Positions 7,231 to 17,310 of a stretch of 64,000 nucleotides of DNA are shown piece after piece. The translations under genes were made by a program, and so were the position numbers. Source of the DNA: an uncultured Bacteroidales bacterium (GTDB lineage Bacteria > Bacteroidota > Bacteroidia > Bacteroidales > Paludibacteraceae); assembly GCA_946186915.1 (NCBI GenBank), contig CAMHOY010000002.1:1-64000 (forward strand). Direction: 5' to 3'. The notes under the pieces were generated by a model. That model did no database searches, was not told where the DNA came from, and worked only from the letters and a program-made list of their open reading frames with translations. Every line of letters starts with the position of its first letter. Position 1 is the first letter of the stretch.

Positions 7231-9387
7231 TTAGTCTTCATCCGTTTGCGTAGCAGCATATGCAGCAAGCAGTTTCTCCTGTACGTCAGCCGGAACAAGT
7301 TGATATGAGTTGAAGGCCATTGTGAAGGTAGCGCGGCCACCTGTCAATGACGACAGAGTCGTCGAATAACTCGAGAGTTCCTTCAAAGGCACTTGTGCTT
7401 TAAGACGTGTGAAACTCTTCTCAGTCTCCATACCCATTACCATACCACGACGACCGTTGATATCAGACATCACATCACCCATGATCTCCGACGGCACGAA
7501 TACCTCGAGGTCATAAACCGGCTCGAGCACTTTCGGGTTGGCCTCTTTGAAGGCTTGTGCGAACGCATTACGACCTGCCAGACGGAAGGAAATTTCATTC
7601 GAATCAACCGGGTGCATCTTACCATCATAAATGATTACGCGCACGTCGCGAGCGTAAGAACCGGTAAGCGGTCCCTGCTCCATACGATCCATGATACCTT
7701 TGACGATAGCAGGGATGAAGCGTGCATCGATAGCACCTCCGACGATAGAGTTGATGATGACTAATTTACCACCCCACTCGAGGTTGATTTCCTGTTGGTC
7801 CTTCACAGAAATCTTGTACTCCTGGTTTCCGAACTTATAGGTCTCTTTAACAGGCATACCCTCTTCGTACGGCTCTACAATCAGGTGCACTTCACCGAAC
7901 TGACCGGCACCACCGGATTGTTTCTTATGGCGATAGTCTGCGCGGGCAGCTTTGGTAATCGTCTCACGATACGGAATCTTCGGTTCAAGGAACTCGATCG
8001 GCATCTTGTCGTTGTTCTCCAAACGCCATTTGAGGGTACGAAGATGGAACTCACCTTGGCCAGAAACGATCATCTGCTTCAACTCTTTACTCTGCTCTAC
8101 AACCCAAGTCGGATCTTCCTCATGCATGCGGGTCAGCAGTGCAGCCAGTTTCTCTGCATCGCTCTCTGTTACCGGCTTGATAGCACGGCGGTAACGCGGT
8201 TGCGGATAACTGATTGGCACATATTGCAAATCACAGCCTTTGACGTTCAATGTGTTCCCCGTACGGGTGTCTTTCAATTTTACGGTAGCACCGATATCAC
8301 CGGCTGCCAGTTCATCTACCGGCACGCGGATAGAACCGGCAACACTATATAATTGTGAGATGCGCTCTTTGGAGCCACGCTCGATATTTTCGAGGTCATC
8401 ACCATTATGAACAGTGCCTTGCATTACTCGGAAATAGTTCACCTCACCGATGTGCGGCTCCACAGAAGTTTTGAAAACATAAAGACTGGTCGGAGCTTTT
8501 GCATCAGGGCTTACTCTCTTGCCATCCACGGTCGGATAACTGAACTGAGCAGGGCTTGGAGCCATTCCGTTGAGGAAATCCATCAAGCGGCGGATACCCA
8601 TATCTTTGAGACCCGAACAACAGAGGACAGGATACATCGATCCGTCTGCGTAAACGGATTTCAGACCCTGCATGATCTCTTCATCCGTGAGACCTTCGCC
8701 AAGGAATTTATCAAGCAATGTCTCATCTGCTTCGGCAGCCTGCTCTTGCAGTTGCTGACGCATCTCTTCTACTTTGTCTGCGTACTCGGCGGGGATATCC
8801 TTCAGTTCGGGAGCACCACCTTCGGGTTTCCAAACAAGCATTTTGCCTTTCAAGACGTCAATCACTGCATTGAAACCGGCACCTGCGTTTACCGGGAATT
8901 GGATAAGTGTACACTTATTGCCAAAGTTCTCTTTCAGTTGATTGAATGTGCGTTCGAAGTCTGCATCCGGATGATCGCACTTGTTAATCACGAATGCTAA
9001 CGGCTTCTTGGCATGCTCAACGAGACGGAAGTTATTTTGGGTACCAACCTCAACACCGCCGTTAGCACTAAGGACGATGAGTGCTGATCCACACATCTGG
9101 AGTGCTGCTACCGTACCGCCGCAGAAGTCGTCACTACCCGCACAATCGATGATATTCAGTTTCTTACCTTCGAATTCCACATTGCAGACCGTCGAGAAAA
9201 CGGAGTAACCATACTCCTTCTCTACAGGGAAATAGTCACACACCGTGGACTGTGCCTCAATAGAACCGCGGCGTTTAATCACCCCGCACTCGAATAACAT
9301 CGACTCCATCAAAGTCGTTTTGCCAGATCCGCTGCCGCCAAGCATAGCGACATTCTTGATCTCATTTGCTTGATAAACTTTAGCCAT
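7231..9387 (-). CDS. Elongation factor G paralog (EF-G2-like)
   Basis: EF-G architecture over 718 aa; non-canonical G motifs GGSGSGKTT and DCAGSDDF. Confidence 0.9.
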   Translation of the reverse strand: MAKVYQANEIKNVAMLGGSGSGKTTLMESMLFECGVIKRRGSIEAQSTVCDYFPVEKEYGYSVFSTVCNVEFEGKKLNIIDCAGSDDFCGGTVAALQMCGSALIVLSANGGVEVGTQNNFRLVEHAKKPLAFVINKCDHPDADFERTFNQLKENFGNKCTLIQFPVNAGAGFNAVIDVLKGKMLVWKPEGGAPELKDIPAEYADKVEEMRQQLQEQAAEADETLLDKFLGEGLTDEEIMQGLKSVYADGSMYPVLCCSGLKDMGIRRLMDFLNGMAPSPAQFSYPTVDGKRVSPDAKAPTSLYVFKTSVEPHIGEVNYFRVMQGTVHNGDDLENIERGSKERISQLYSVAGSIRVPVDELAAGDIGATVKLKDTRTGNTLNVKGCDLQYVPISYPQPRYRRAIKPVTESDAEKLAALLTRMHEEDPTWVVEQSKELKQMIVSGQGEFHLRTLKWRLENNDKMPIEFLEPKIPYRETITKAARADYRHKKQSGGAGQFGEVHLIVEPYEEGMPVKETYKFGNQEYKISVKDQQEINLEWGGKLVIINSIVGGAIDARFIPAIVKGIMDRMEQGPLTGSYARDVRVIIYDGKMHPVDSNEISFRLAGRNAFAQAFKEANPKVLEPVYDLEVFVPSEIMGDVMSDINGRRGMVMGMETEKSFTRLKAQVPLKELSSYSTTLSSLTGGRATFTMAFNSYQLVPADVQEKLLAAYAATQTDED

Positions 9388-9437
9388 AATTGTGTTAGTA
9401 TTAAAGATTTTGTAAAGTCAAGTTTGCAAAAACGCTG

Positions 9438-9468
9438 CAAAGATACACAAAAAAAATAACATACGCAA
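9438..9468 (-). promoter_or_regulatory. Promoter TTG-N20-TATCTTTG for the EF-G paralog
   Basis: reverse complement of CAAAGATA (9438-9445)-N20-CAA. Confidence 0.75.
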
Positions 9469-9510
9469 GCGCGCACGCTATTTTTTCAAAAATAATTTAT
9501 CAAGAGCGGC

Positions 9511-10386
9511 CTAATGCAAGGGAATATGATGGTTAAATTTCCATTGTTTGAGTTGAATTTGCATCTCGTTCCGCGTTTGTGAAGAACAATAAACCTCCGT
9601 GAAACGCTCCCATATATACTGAATAGCAACGGGGGAAGGATGCACCAAGTCTTCTGCATAGAAACGATAGTCCCGGAGTTCGTCCATCATGATTTCGTAA
9701 GATGGGAAATAGGAGATTGGCTTTGCTATGTGATATTTGTCATTTGAGATGTTTTCAATAGCCGACAAAAGTGTCGATTTGGAGAGTTGGTTCTCATGCA
9801 GACCGTCTTTGATATGGCGAATCGGTGAGACCGTGAAAAGCCAGTGTTTATCAGGATAACGCGCAATGAGCGGCAGCCATAACGCTTCGATTTCATCGGA
9901 AGAAAGACGTCTGCGAGTAAACCGCTCAGGCGGTAATTTATGACAGTTCCCTACCACGGAAGAGATTCCGGGCCCAAGCGACTCTACCGGGTCTTTCATT
10001 TCATATACCCACGCGGTCCCAAAAGTTACGATGACTACCGTCGCATCTTCAAGCGCCCGTTGCATTGTCTCAATAGAGTTACCAACCGCTTTGCGTGTTT
10101 CTTCTTCTGTGGCACGTGAAAAAGAACCATGATGGGCCATCGAGTGCCATAATCCATCAGACTCCACCAAAGGTGGAATCCCGGTCATCAGCATCGCCTG
10201 CGCAATAGATACGGGATTATAGAGTGTGCCGAAAGGATTGCATGTCACTTGTAAACCACGCTGCACCATCATTTGCCCGATGGAATCGGAAAAACAAGAA
10301 CCAACGAGCAGAATTTTATCCTCATATCCAATCTGCCACCCGCTTGGCTGAATATCCACTATCGTTTGTAATTTCATATCACTCAA
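9511..10386 (-). CDS. GSCFA domain-containing protein
   Basis: LVGSCFSDSIGQMM, NPFGTLYNPVSIAQAM, TFGTAWVYE. Confidence 0.9.
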   Translation of the reverse strand: MSDMKLQTIVDIQPSGWQIGYEDKILLVGSCFSDSIGQMMVQRGLQVTCNPFGTLYNPVSIAQAMLMTGIPPLVESDGLWHSMAHHGSFSRATEEETRKAVGNSIETMQRALEDATVVIVTFGTAWVYEMKDPVESLGPGISSVVGNCHKLPPERFTRRRLSSDEIEALWLPLIARYPDKHWLFTVSPIRHIKDGLHENQLSKSTLLSAIENISNDKYHIAKPISYFPSYEIMMDELRDYRFYAEDLVHPSPVAIQYIWERFTEVYCSSQTRNEMQIQLKQWKFNHHIPLH

Positions 10387-11611
10387 AATGCATTACTCTC
10401 GCCGGACTGATCTTTGTGATGATCATCGATGGTAGCAACAAGATAATCAACGAGATAACTATCGTTACAATATTCAAGAGAATTAGCCATCCCCAAGCAA
10501 ACGAAATCGGCACATATTCCACATAGTAAGTGGTTGCGTCCAGCGGTATTATATGAGCAAAATACTGCAGTGCCGCCAAGCCTAAGCCTATAATATTTCC
10601 CCATAGGACACCCTTGCCAATCAACATGGCGGCTTGCGTAAGGAATATACGACGTACAAAACGATTATCTGCACCTAACGCTTTTAGCGTTCCGATAAGA
10701 TTAATACCGTCGAGAATCAAGATGATCAATCCAGAGACTATATTAAAGCCCGCCACCAGAAGCATCAATACGATGATTACCACTACATTCATGTCCAACA
10801 GATCCAGCCATGCGAAGATTGCAGGATTCTGCTCGTGTAACGTTTGCACATAATAGACATGGTAGCCATCCTCATCCATCAAATATATCGTGGAAAAATA
10901 TACGCGATCCGCGACCTCATCCAAAACTCCGATGTCATCGATTAAAATTTCTACACCGGAGTAGGTGTTGTCCTCCCATCCTTGTAACCGTTGGGCAGTC
11001 TCCAAAGGCGCCAGAACAAACAAGTCGTCAAATTGCTCAAATCCCGTATTGTAGATGCCGGTTATGCGGAAACGGCGGGCGCGTATATCGGTCTCATCCA
11101 CGAAATAAGCACTGACAGCGTCACCTACTGCAATCTGCATCGTCTGCGCCACTTTTCGAGATACTAATACTTCTTGCGGTGCCGCAGGTAATGCACCTTC
11201 GACAATATTCCGGCTAAAAAAGTCCCAATAATTCGTTCCTTTGAGTACTATCCCATGAAAATCCGCCTCAGTCTTAAGCATACCGGGCTTGGTAATAAAA
11301 GGCGCAACAGAGTTCACGTGTTCATAGTTTGCAAGGGCTGTTAACAACGAGTCGGATACTTCTATCGGCTGTAAGTCATATGTATTGTTGTTATCAAACG
11401 ACACCAGTTGGATATGTGCGCCAAAACCAGCCACCTTTTGCGTAACCGTTTGCTTAAATCCTACTACGATGCAAATCGTAAGTATCATAACCGTCACTCC
11501 GACTATGATTCCAGCCAAAGCCACCCGTACAGCAGGACGAGAATGACGCTTTTTCCCCTCATTAGAGAAATAAAGTCGCGCAGCAAGTGCTATTTCAGGA
11601 GAAAACGGCAT
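10379..11611 (-). CDS. FtsX-like / LolC-LolE family ABC transporter permease
   Basis: N-terminal TM and MacB-like periplasmic region, three C-terminal TMs, ILDGINLIGTLKALGADNRFVRRIFL. Confidence 0.9.
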   Translation of the reverse strand: MPFSPEIALAARLYFSNEGKKRHSRPAVRVALAGIIVGVTVMILTICIVVGFKQTVTQKVAGFGAHIQLVSFDNNNTYDLQPIEVSDSLLTALANYEHVNSVAPFITKPGMLKTEADFHGIVLKGTNYWDFFSRNIVEGALPAAPQEVLVSRKVAQTMQIAVGDAVSAYFVDETDIRARRFRITGIYNTGFEQFDDLFVLAPLETAQRLQGWEDNTYSGVEILIDDIGVLDEVADRVYFSTIYLMDEDGYHVYYVQTLHEQNPAIFAWLDLLDMNVVVIIVLMLLVAGFNIVSGLIILILDGINLIGTLKALGADNRFVRRIFLTQAAMLIGKGVLWGNIIGLGLAALQYFAHIIPLDATTYYVEYVPISFAWGWLILLNIVTIVISLIILLLPSMIITKISPARVMHFE

Positions 11612-11667
11612 GATTTTTGTTGTAATCTCATTTAGATTCCTAGTAAAACCCAGGATAATTGGTTGTT

Positions 11668-12099
11668 ATGGTAAAAAAACTTCTATCTCTATTGTGTTTT
11701 GCCCTTTTTGTGGGCTGTTTAATGGCTCAGGAGCAAAATATTCGTCCGCAACGTACGCCCGAAGAGGAGGCTTCCAAACAAACAGAGCGTCTTGTGCGCG
11801 AGTTAGGTATTCGCGATTCCGTCCGTATAGACACCATCTATCGGATGCATCTCAAGTACGCTCAAATTCGTCAAAAAGGTTTGACCCGTGGGGAGAATAT
11901 GGAGCGCATGCAATCAATATACAATGAGTTAAAGCAGCTCCTTACTCCCGATGAATTCGAGCGATTTATGAATCACCCTGCGGAGCAACCTCGTCGTCCT
12001 CGTGGGGCGAATGTAGTTCAGCAAAAGGCAGCACCCAGCGGTGAAGCCCCCAATAGACCAACTCTGCGAGAAGAAATCCAACAAGCAGACCAGCCATAA
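11668..12099 (+). CDS. Hypothetical secreted protein
   Basis: signal peptide MVKKLLSLLCFALFVGCLMAQ, Arg/Glu-rich body; the listed start is TTG 11659. Confidence 0.65.
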   Translation: MVKKLLSLLCFALFVGCLMAQEQNIRPQRTPEEEASKQTERLVRELGIRDSVRIDTIYRMHLKYAQIRQKGLTRGENMERMQSIYNELKQLLTPDEFERFMNHPAEQPRRPRGANVVQQKAAPSGEAPNRPTLREEIQQADQP

Positions 12100-12565
12100 T
12101 ATCCGTAGGATAATGCACCCCGAGGTACATTCTGCTATAACAATTCAAAGCCACCCATGCCGACAGCGCTACGGTGGCTATTTTATTGCGAAAAAGCGAG
12201 CAGAATAGCGCCATAACAGCGATAGTATTTGCCGCATGAGAACTGCAGAAACCATATAAGCCTCCCGTATAACCATTCACTAAATGAAGAGGGTCTAATG
12301 CCGGTTCATGCGTAGGACGCAAACGGCAAACCAGAGGCTTGATGACACTGCTACAGATTATATCACTCAGTCCTACCGCTACAGCAAAACCGAGGATAAT
12401 AAAGAGCGCAATTTTCCAAGACCGGTAACGACAAACCACCAAGACTACCAAGATTATATAAAGCGGCAACCATGTAGCAGGATGACTGGTCCAGTACATT
12501 ATAGTATCCAACCACTCTGTATGGTGACCGTTGATCCAAAGTAATATGGAAGAGTCAACATTCAT
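11966..12565 (-). CDS. PAP2 family phosphatase
   Basis: KPLVCRLRPTHEP, GLYGFCSSHAANT, SRMYLGVHYPTDIMAG. Confidence 0.92.
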   Translation of the reverse strand: MNVDSSILLWINGHHTEWLDTIMYWTSHPATWLPLYIILVVLVVCRYRSWKIALFIILGFAVAVGLSDIICSSVIKPLVCRLRPTHEPALDPLHLVNGYTGGLYGFCSSHAANTIAVMALFCSLFRNKIATVALSAWVALNCYSRMYLGVHYPTDIMAGLLVGFLLAELVYWGLHRWVLPFAELHSPHEDDEVAPQGDS

Positions 12566-13270
12566 TTATTCATTGATGAGTACGGCGGTGTGACAAGCAA
12601 CAACCGCAGCTGTTTCCGTGCGGAGACGGCTATTCCCCAAACTGACAGGTGAAAAACCTAAAGCCAGCGCATCAGCCACCTCTTTTTCGCTAAAATCGCC
12701 TTCGGGGCCAATAAGTACAAGCACATCTTTCCCCTTCTCTATCTCGGTTTTCAATAAGCGTTTTTCATCTTTGTAACAATGTGCAATAAAGCATTGCTGA
12801 TTGAGTATGCTCTGCGTTTTCACAAAGTCGTCATAAGGTGTCAGTTCATGCAGGACCGGCAAATACGGAGTCAGGCTCTGTTTTGCAGCCGAGAGGATGA
12901 TTTTTTTTAAACGGTCTGTGCGTAATTGTTTGCGTTCAGAGAAACGGCATAACAATGGCGTAATCTCATTAACGCCGATTTCAACACACTTTTCTATCGC
13001 CCACTCCATGCGTTCTATATTCTTGGTCGGGGCGATAGCAATATGCAGATGAAAATCATGGTGCGGTTGTTGCTTCTCCGATGAGATGATTTCGAAGTCG
13101 CAGTGTTTAGGATGCGGGTTAGTGATGCGCGCCGTGTAGGTCGTACCACGACCGTCAGTAATAAGAATTTCATCACCCGTTGTATATCGCAACACACGGA
13201 CGCAGTGCACGCTCTCCTCTTCTGGCAGCGTAAGATTTTTCTCTATGTCGGGGCAATAAAACAGGTACAC
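12566..13270 (-). CDS. rsmE: 16S rRNA (uracil(1498)-N(3))-methyltransferase
   Basis: IGPEGDFSEKEV, LGNSRLRTETAAV, AIEKCVEIGVNEI. Confidence 0.93.
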   Translation of the reverse strand: MYLFYCPDIEKNLTLPEEESVHCVRVLRYTTGDEILITDGRGTTYTARITNPHPKHCDFEIISSEKQQPHHDFHLHIAIAPTKNIERMEWAIEKCVEIGVNEITPLLCRFSERKQLRTDRLKKIILSAAKQSLTPYLPVLHELTPYDDFVKTQSILNQQCFIAHCYKDEKRLLKTEIEKGKDVLVLIGPEGDFSEKEVADALALGFSPVSLGNSRLRTETAAVVACHTAVLINE

Positions 13271-13300
13271 TTGTTTATATAAAATCTGAAGGTATGAATA

Positions 13301-14401
13301 TTACAACTCACTTTCTTTGAGTCGTTCCGCATTCTCTGCAACTTGTAGAGCATCGATAACGCCTTGAATATCCCCATCCATGAAGGCAGCAAGGTTATAG
13401 ACGGTATAACCTATACGATGATCAGTGATTCGTCCTTGTGGATAGTTATAGGTTCTAATCTTGGCGCTGCGATCGCCGGTGGAGACCATGGTTTTCCGTC
13501 TTGCCGCAATGTCATCAATATATTTCTGATGTTCCTTATCATATATCTGCGTGCGCAAGCGGCTCAATGCACGCTCCTTATTCTTCGGCTGATCCCGGGT
13601 CTCTGTGCATTCGATTAATATCTCCTGCACTTCACCAGTATTAGGATTTTTCCAATTATAACGCAACCGTACACCAGACTCCACCTTGTTGACGTTTTGT
13701 CCACCTGCACCACCGGAACGGAAAGTCTCCCATTTTATCTCGCCTTCATTAATATGGACCTCGAATTCATCGGCTTCCGGTAAAACTGCAACTGTAGCAG
13801 CCGATGTATGTACGCGACCTTGTGTTTCGGTAACTGGCACGCGCTGTACCCGATGCACCCCACTCTCGTATTTGAGTGTCCCATAGACATTCTGACCTGT
13901 CACGTTGAAGATAATCTCCTTGTATCCGCCGGCTGCTCCTTCGTTAAAGGATGATACGGAGCATTTGAATCCTTTTATTTCAAAATATTTAGTGTACATA
14001 CGGAAGAGGTCACCGGCAAAAATTGCCGCCTCATCACCTCCAGTACCGCCACGAATCTCCATAACGACGTTCTTGCTATCCTCAGGATCTTGCGGCAAGA
14101 GTTGCAGTTTCAGTTCTTCTTCCAACTTCGGAATTTGCGGTTCCAGTTCTTCCACTTCAGCACGCGCCATTTCTTTGAGATCAGCGTCTGACTCATTATA
14201 TAGAAGATCTTTGGCGTCCTGTAAGTTCTGCACAGCTTTCTTATAGCGATGTGCACATTCCAGGACACGCTCCAAATCGTGGTACTCGCGATTCAGACGC
14301 ACATAGCGGGCTTGGTCGGCAATAACGGCAGGGTCTGTGATTAACAGACTCACCTCATGGAATTTGGCCTCTAAACCGTCGATTTTATCGAGAATATTCA
14401 T
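13301..14401 (-). CDS. prfA: Peptide chain release factor 1
   Basis: RSGGAGGQNVNKVESGVRL and PVTETQGRVHTS. Confidence 0.96.
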   Translation of the reverse strand: MNILDKIDGLEAKFHEVSLLITDPAVIADQARYVRLNREYHDLERVLECAHRYKKAVQNLQDAKDLLYNESDADLKEMARAEVEELEPQIPKLEEELKLQLLPQDPEDSKNVVMEIRGGTGGDEAAIFAGDLFRMYTKYFEIKGFKCSVSSFNEGAAGGYKEIIFNVTGQNVYGTLKYESGVHRVQRVPVTETQGRVHTSAATVAVLPEADEFEVHINEGEIKWETFRSGGAGGQNVNKVESGVRLRYNWKNPNTGEVQEILIECTETRDQPKNKERALSRLRTQIYDKEHQKYIDDIAARRKTMVSTGDRSAKIRTYNYPQGRITDHRIGYTVYNLAAFMDGDIQGVIDALQVAENAERLKESEL

Positions 14402-15290
14402 GATAAGCTTGTAATGTGTTTTGTAGCAGACTGACGATAGTCATTGGGCCCACTCCGCCAGGAACAGGAGTGATAAAACCGGCGACAGATGATACCCGTT
14501 CAAAATCCACGTCTCCAACCAGACGGTATCCGCGCGGAGCAGAAGAATCCTCAATGCGATTGATCCCAACGTCAATTACCGTTGCTCCGGATTTAACCAT
14601 GTCAGCTGTTACCAAGTTCGGACTCCCCGCTGCTACAATAATGATATCCGCCGTGCGGCAGATGGCAGCGAGATCTTGTGTCTTCGAATGGCAGACGGTG
14701 ACTGTAGCATCGCCGAGCGAAGCGGCACTCATCCCGGGGAGGGACAAATACGGACGTTGCATCAGGAGCATGGCGATTGGTTTGCCGACAATATTTGATC
14801 TTCCAATGACCACTACATGTTTGCCTTCTGTGGTAATACCATAGCGTGCAAGCAATTCGCGAATGCCGCGCGGAGTGGCACTCACGATAGACGGCAATCC
14901 CTGTACCGTACGACCAACATTCTCCGGTGTCAAACCATCTACGTCTTTACGATAGTCAATCGCTGAGAGGATGGCCAGCTCATTAATATGCTCCGGAAGC
15001 GGCAACTGAACAATAAATCCATCAATTGAATCGTCCTTATTGAGTCGATGAATCTCTGTAAGCAATGTCTGCTCGGATACATACTCATCATATGAGATAC
15101 GTTCCGCTTCAATACCAACTTCTGCGCAAGCTTTCAGTTTGTTGGTAACATAGGTCTCTGATGCAGGATTATGCCCCACCATAACGATAGCCAACTTAGG
15201 TGCACGCTTACCTTCTGCTCTAAGAGCAGCAATCTGTTCACGTAATTCACCACGTATCGTTTGTGCTATTTGTTTTCCGTCAATAATCAT
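14385..15290 (-). CDS. folD: Methylenetetrahydrofolate dehydrogenase/cyclohydrolase
   Basis: GFIVQLPLPEHI, VVIGRSNIVGKP, PVPGGVGPMT. Confidence 0.96.
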   Translation of the reverse strand: MIIDGKQIAQTIRGELREQIAALRAEGKRAPKLAIVMVGHNPASETYVTNKLKACAEVGIEAERISYDEYVSEQTLLTEIHRLNKDDSIDGFIVQLPLPEHINELAILSAIDYRKDVDGLTPENVGRTVQGLPSIVSATPRGIRELLARYGITTEGKHVVVIGRSNIVGKPIAMLLMQRPYLSLPGMSAASLGDATVTVCHSKTQDLAAICRTADIIIVAAGSPNLVTADMVKSGATVIDVGINRIEDSSAPRGYRLVGDVDFERVSSVAGFITPVPGGVGPMTIVSLLQNTLQAYHEYSR

Positions 15291-15775
15291 TCGTTACCTT
15301 TTTCTTTGTTCTTTTTCCAAATCTTGAATGTATTCCAAATATCTTTCCATTCGCGTTGCGTGATATACCATGTGTTTTCTCTGCGCGGTGGACGATAAAC
15401 AGGACGTGTCTCTATTTGCACTTTACGTTTGAGTGAATCAAGATTATAGGCTTGAGTCAAGCTATCGGAATAGAGAAGCGCGTCTTGTTCCTCCGCTTTG
15501 TGAATACGCAGTTCGTCCACTGCCATCTCCGTTGCCGGATCATCATTCGGCATGGCTTTTATCTCTTCTACGACAAAGCGCACAAGGAAGAACAATCCGA
15601 TGAGAATCCCCATGACGAGCACTACAACCATCCCGTAATAGGCCTGCTTGTCCCGCATACGCAACGCTCCTCCAAGGCCTCTGTTGCGTTCATTCGGACC
15701 TATGTGATGATGGTGATGACGCTTCTTGTGTTTTGCTTCATCCCAGCCAGGTTGATATGTGTGCTCTTCCGCCAT
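15287..15775 (-). CDS. Hypothetical single-TM protein
   Basis: His-rich N-terminus and one TM, between folD and ffh. Confidence 0.7.
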   Translation of the reverse strand: MAEEHTYQPGWDEAKHKKRHHHHHIGPNERNRGLGGALRMRDKQAYYGMVVVLVMGILIGLFFLVRFVVEEIKAMPNDDPATEMAVDELRIHKAEEQDALLYSDSLTQAYNLDSLKRKVQIETRPVYRPPRRENTWYITQREWKDIWNTFKIWKKNKEKGNE

Positions 15776-17079
15776 TAATGTCTGCGTCCGCTCATCTGTT
15801 GCACTTTGCGCATCATCTTTGATGTCTGCTCGAATTGTTTGAGAAAACGATTGAGCGCTACGATATCTACACCCGCCCCTTTTGCGATGCGGTTCTTGCG
15901 ACTTCCGTTAAGCAGGCTCGGGTTAGCACGCTCCGCCGGCGTCATGGAATTAATCATCGCTTCAATGGGTTTGAAGGCATCGTCACTCACCTCTACGCCT
16001 TTCAACGCTTTGTCCATACCCGGAATCATACCCATCAGATCCTTCATAGACCCCATCTTCTTGATTTGGTTTAATTGTCCGATGAAATCGTTGAAATCGA
16101 ATTGGTTCTTAGCAATTTTCTTTGATATACGCCGAGCTTCGGCTTCATCATATTGCTCTTGTGCGCGTTCTACAAGAGAAACAACGTCACCCATACCAAG
16201 AATTCTATCGGCCATACGAGAGGGATGGAACACATCAAGCGCCTCCATCTTCTCGCCGGTTCCGATAAACTTTATCGGTTTGTTTACGACCGATCGGATA
16301 CTCAGTGCTGCACCACCGCGTGCATCACCGTCTAATTTCGTGAGAACTACACCATCAAAATCCAGACGGTCGTTAAACTCCTTAGCGGTGTTCACTGCGT
16401 CTTGACCTGTCATGGCATCTACGACGAACAAGGTTTCAGACGGCTGGATAGCCTCTTTGATAGCCGCTATCTCTGTCATCATCTGTTCGTCCACTGCCAA
16501 ACGGCCAGCTGTATCTACAATCACTACGTCATAGCCGAATTTCCTGGCCTCAGTAATTGCGTCTTGCGCTTTCTTAACAGGGTTGGATTCGCTTTCTCCC
16601 GTGTATACTTTTGCGTTTATTTGCTCTCCGAGTACGCGAAGTTGCTCTATAGCAGCCGGACGATAGACGTCGCATGCCACGAGCATTACTTTTTTATTTT
16701 TCTTTGTTTGTAAATAATTCGCCAGCTTGGACGCAAAAGTAGTTTTACCACTACCTTGTAGACCCGCCATGAGGATGACCGCAGGCGAGCCTTTCAAGTT
16801 AATCTCTTGGGTTTCGCCACCCATCAACTCCGCCAACTCGTCATGGGTAATCTTCACCATCAACTGTCCCGGACGAACGGCCGTAATGACATTTTGACCG
16901 AGGGCTTTCTCCTTGACCTGATCAGTGAACTGCTTTGCTGTTTTGTAGTTCACATCGGCCTCCAACAGGGCTTTGCGGATATCTTTGACGGTCTCCGCGA
17001 TATTAATCTCGGTGATACGTCCTTCGCCTTTGAGAATTTTAAATGAGCGTTCTAATCTTTCTGATAAATTATCGAACAT
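15775..17079 (-). CDS. ffh: Signal recognition particle GTPase
   Basis: LQGSGKTTFASKLA, DTAGRLAVDEQM, Met-rich M domain. Confidence 0.96.
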   Translation of the reverse strand: MFDNLSERLERSFKILKGEGRITEINIAETVKDIRKALLEADVNYKTAKQFTDQVKEKALGQNVITAVRPGQLMVKITHDELAELMGGETQEINLKGSPAVILMAGLQGSGKTTFASKLANYLQTKKNKKVMLVACDVYRPAAIEQLRVLGEQINAKVYTGESESNPVKKAQDAITEARKFGYDVVIVDTAGRLAVDEQMMTEIAAIKEAIQPSETLFVVDAMTGQDAVNTAKEFNDRLDFDGVVLTKLDGDARGGAALSIRSVVNKPIKFIGTGEKMEALDVFHPSRMADRILGMGDVVSLVERAQEQYDEAEARRISKKIAKNQFDFNDFIGQLNQIKKMGSMKDLMGMIPGMDKALKGVEVSDDAFKPIEAMINSMTPAERANPSLLNGSRKNRIAKGAGVDIVALNRFLKQFEQTSKMMRKVQQMSGRRH

Positions 17080-17150
17080 ATATATATAATAGAGTGTTTA
17101 AATTTACGGGTTAGAAATTATGATTTAGCCATATAATCTAAAATCGGCCA

Positions 17151-17182
17151 CAAAAGTAGTAAAAAAAAATCAAATATGCAAA
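17151..17182 (-). promoter_or_regulatory. Promoter TTTG-N20-TACTTTTG for ffh
   Basis: reverse complement of CAAAAGTA-N20-CAAA. Confidence 0.75.
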
Positions 17183-17186
17183 TAAA

Positions 17187-17218
17187 TTTGCACAATTCAA
17201 AAAAAAGTAGTACTTTTG
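17187..17218 (+). promoter_or_regulatory. Promoter TTTG-N20-TACTTTTG for tRNA-Gly/rnpB
   Basis: TTTG 17187-17190, TACTTTTG 17211-17218. Confidence 0.8.
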
Positions 17219-17236
17219 TAGCCGATTTTGAAAAAT

Positions 17237-17310
17237 GCGGTGTTAGCACATCGGTAGTGCATCGGCTTCCCAAGCCGAGGAGGCGGGTTCGATTCCCGTA
17301 CACCGCTCCA
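17237..17310 (+). tRNA. tRNA-Gly (anticodon CCC), CCA encoded
   Basis: acceptor GCGGTGT/ACACCGC, anticodon arm TCGGC-TTCCCAA-GCCGA, T arm GCGGGTTCGATTCCCGT, CCA. Confidence 0.93.
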
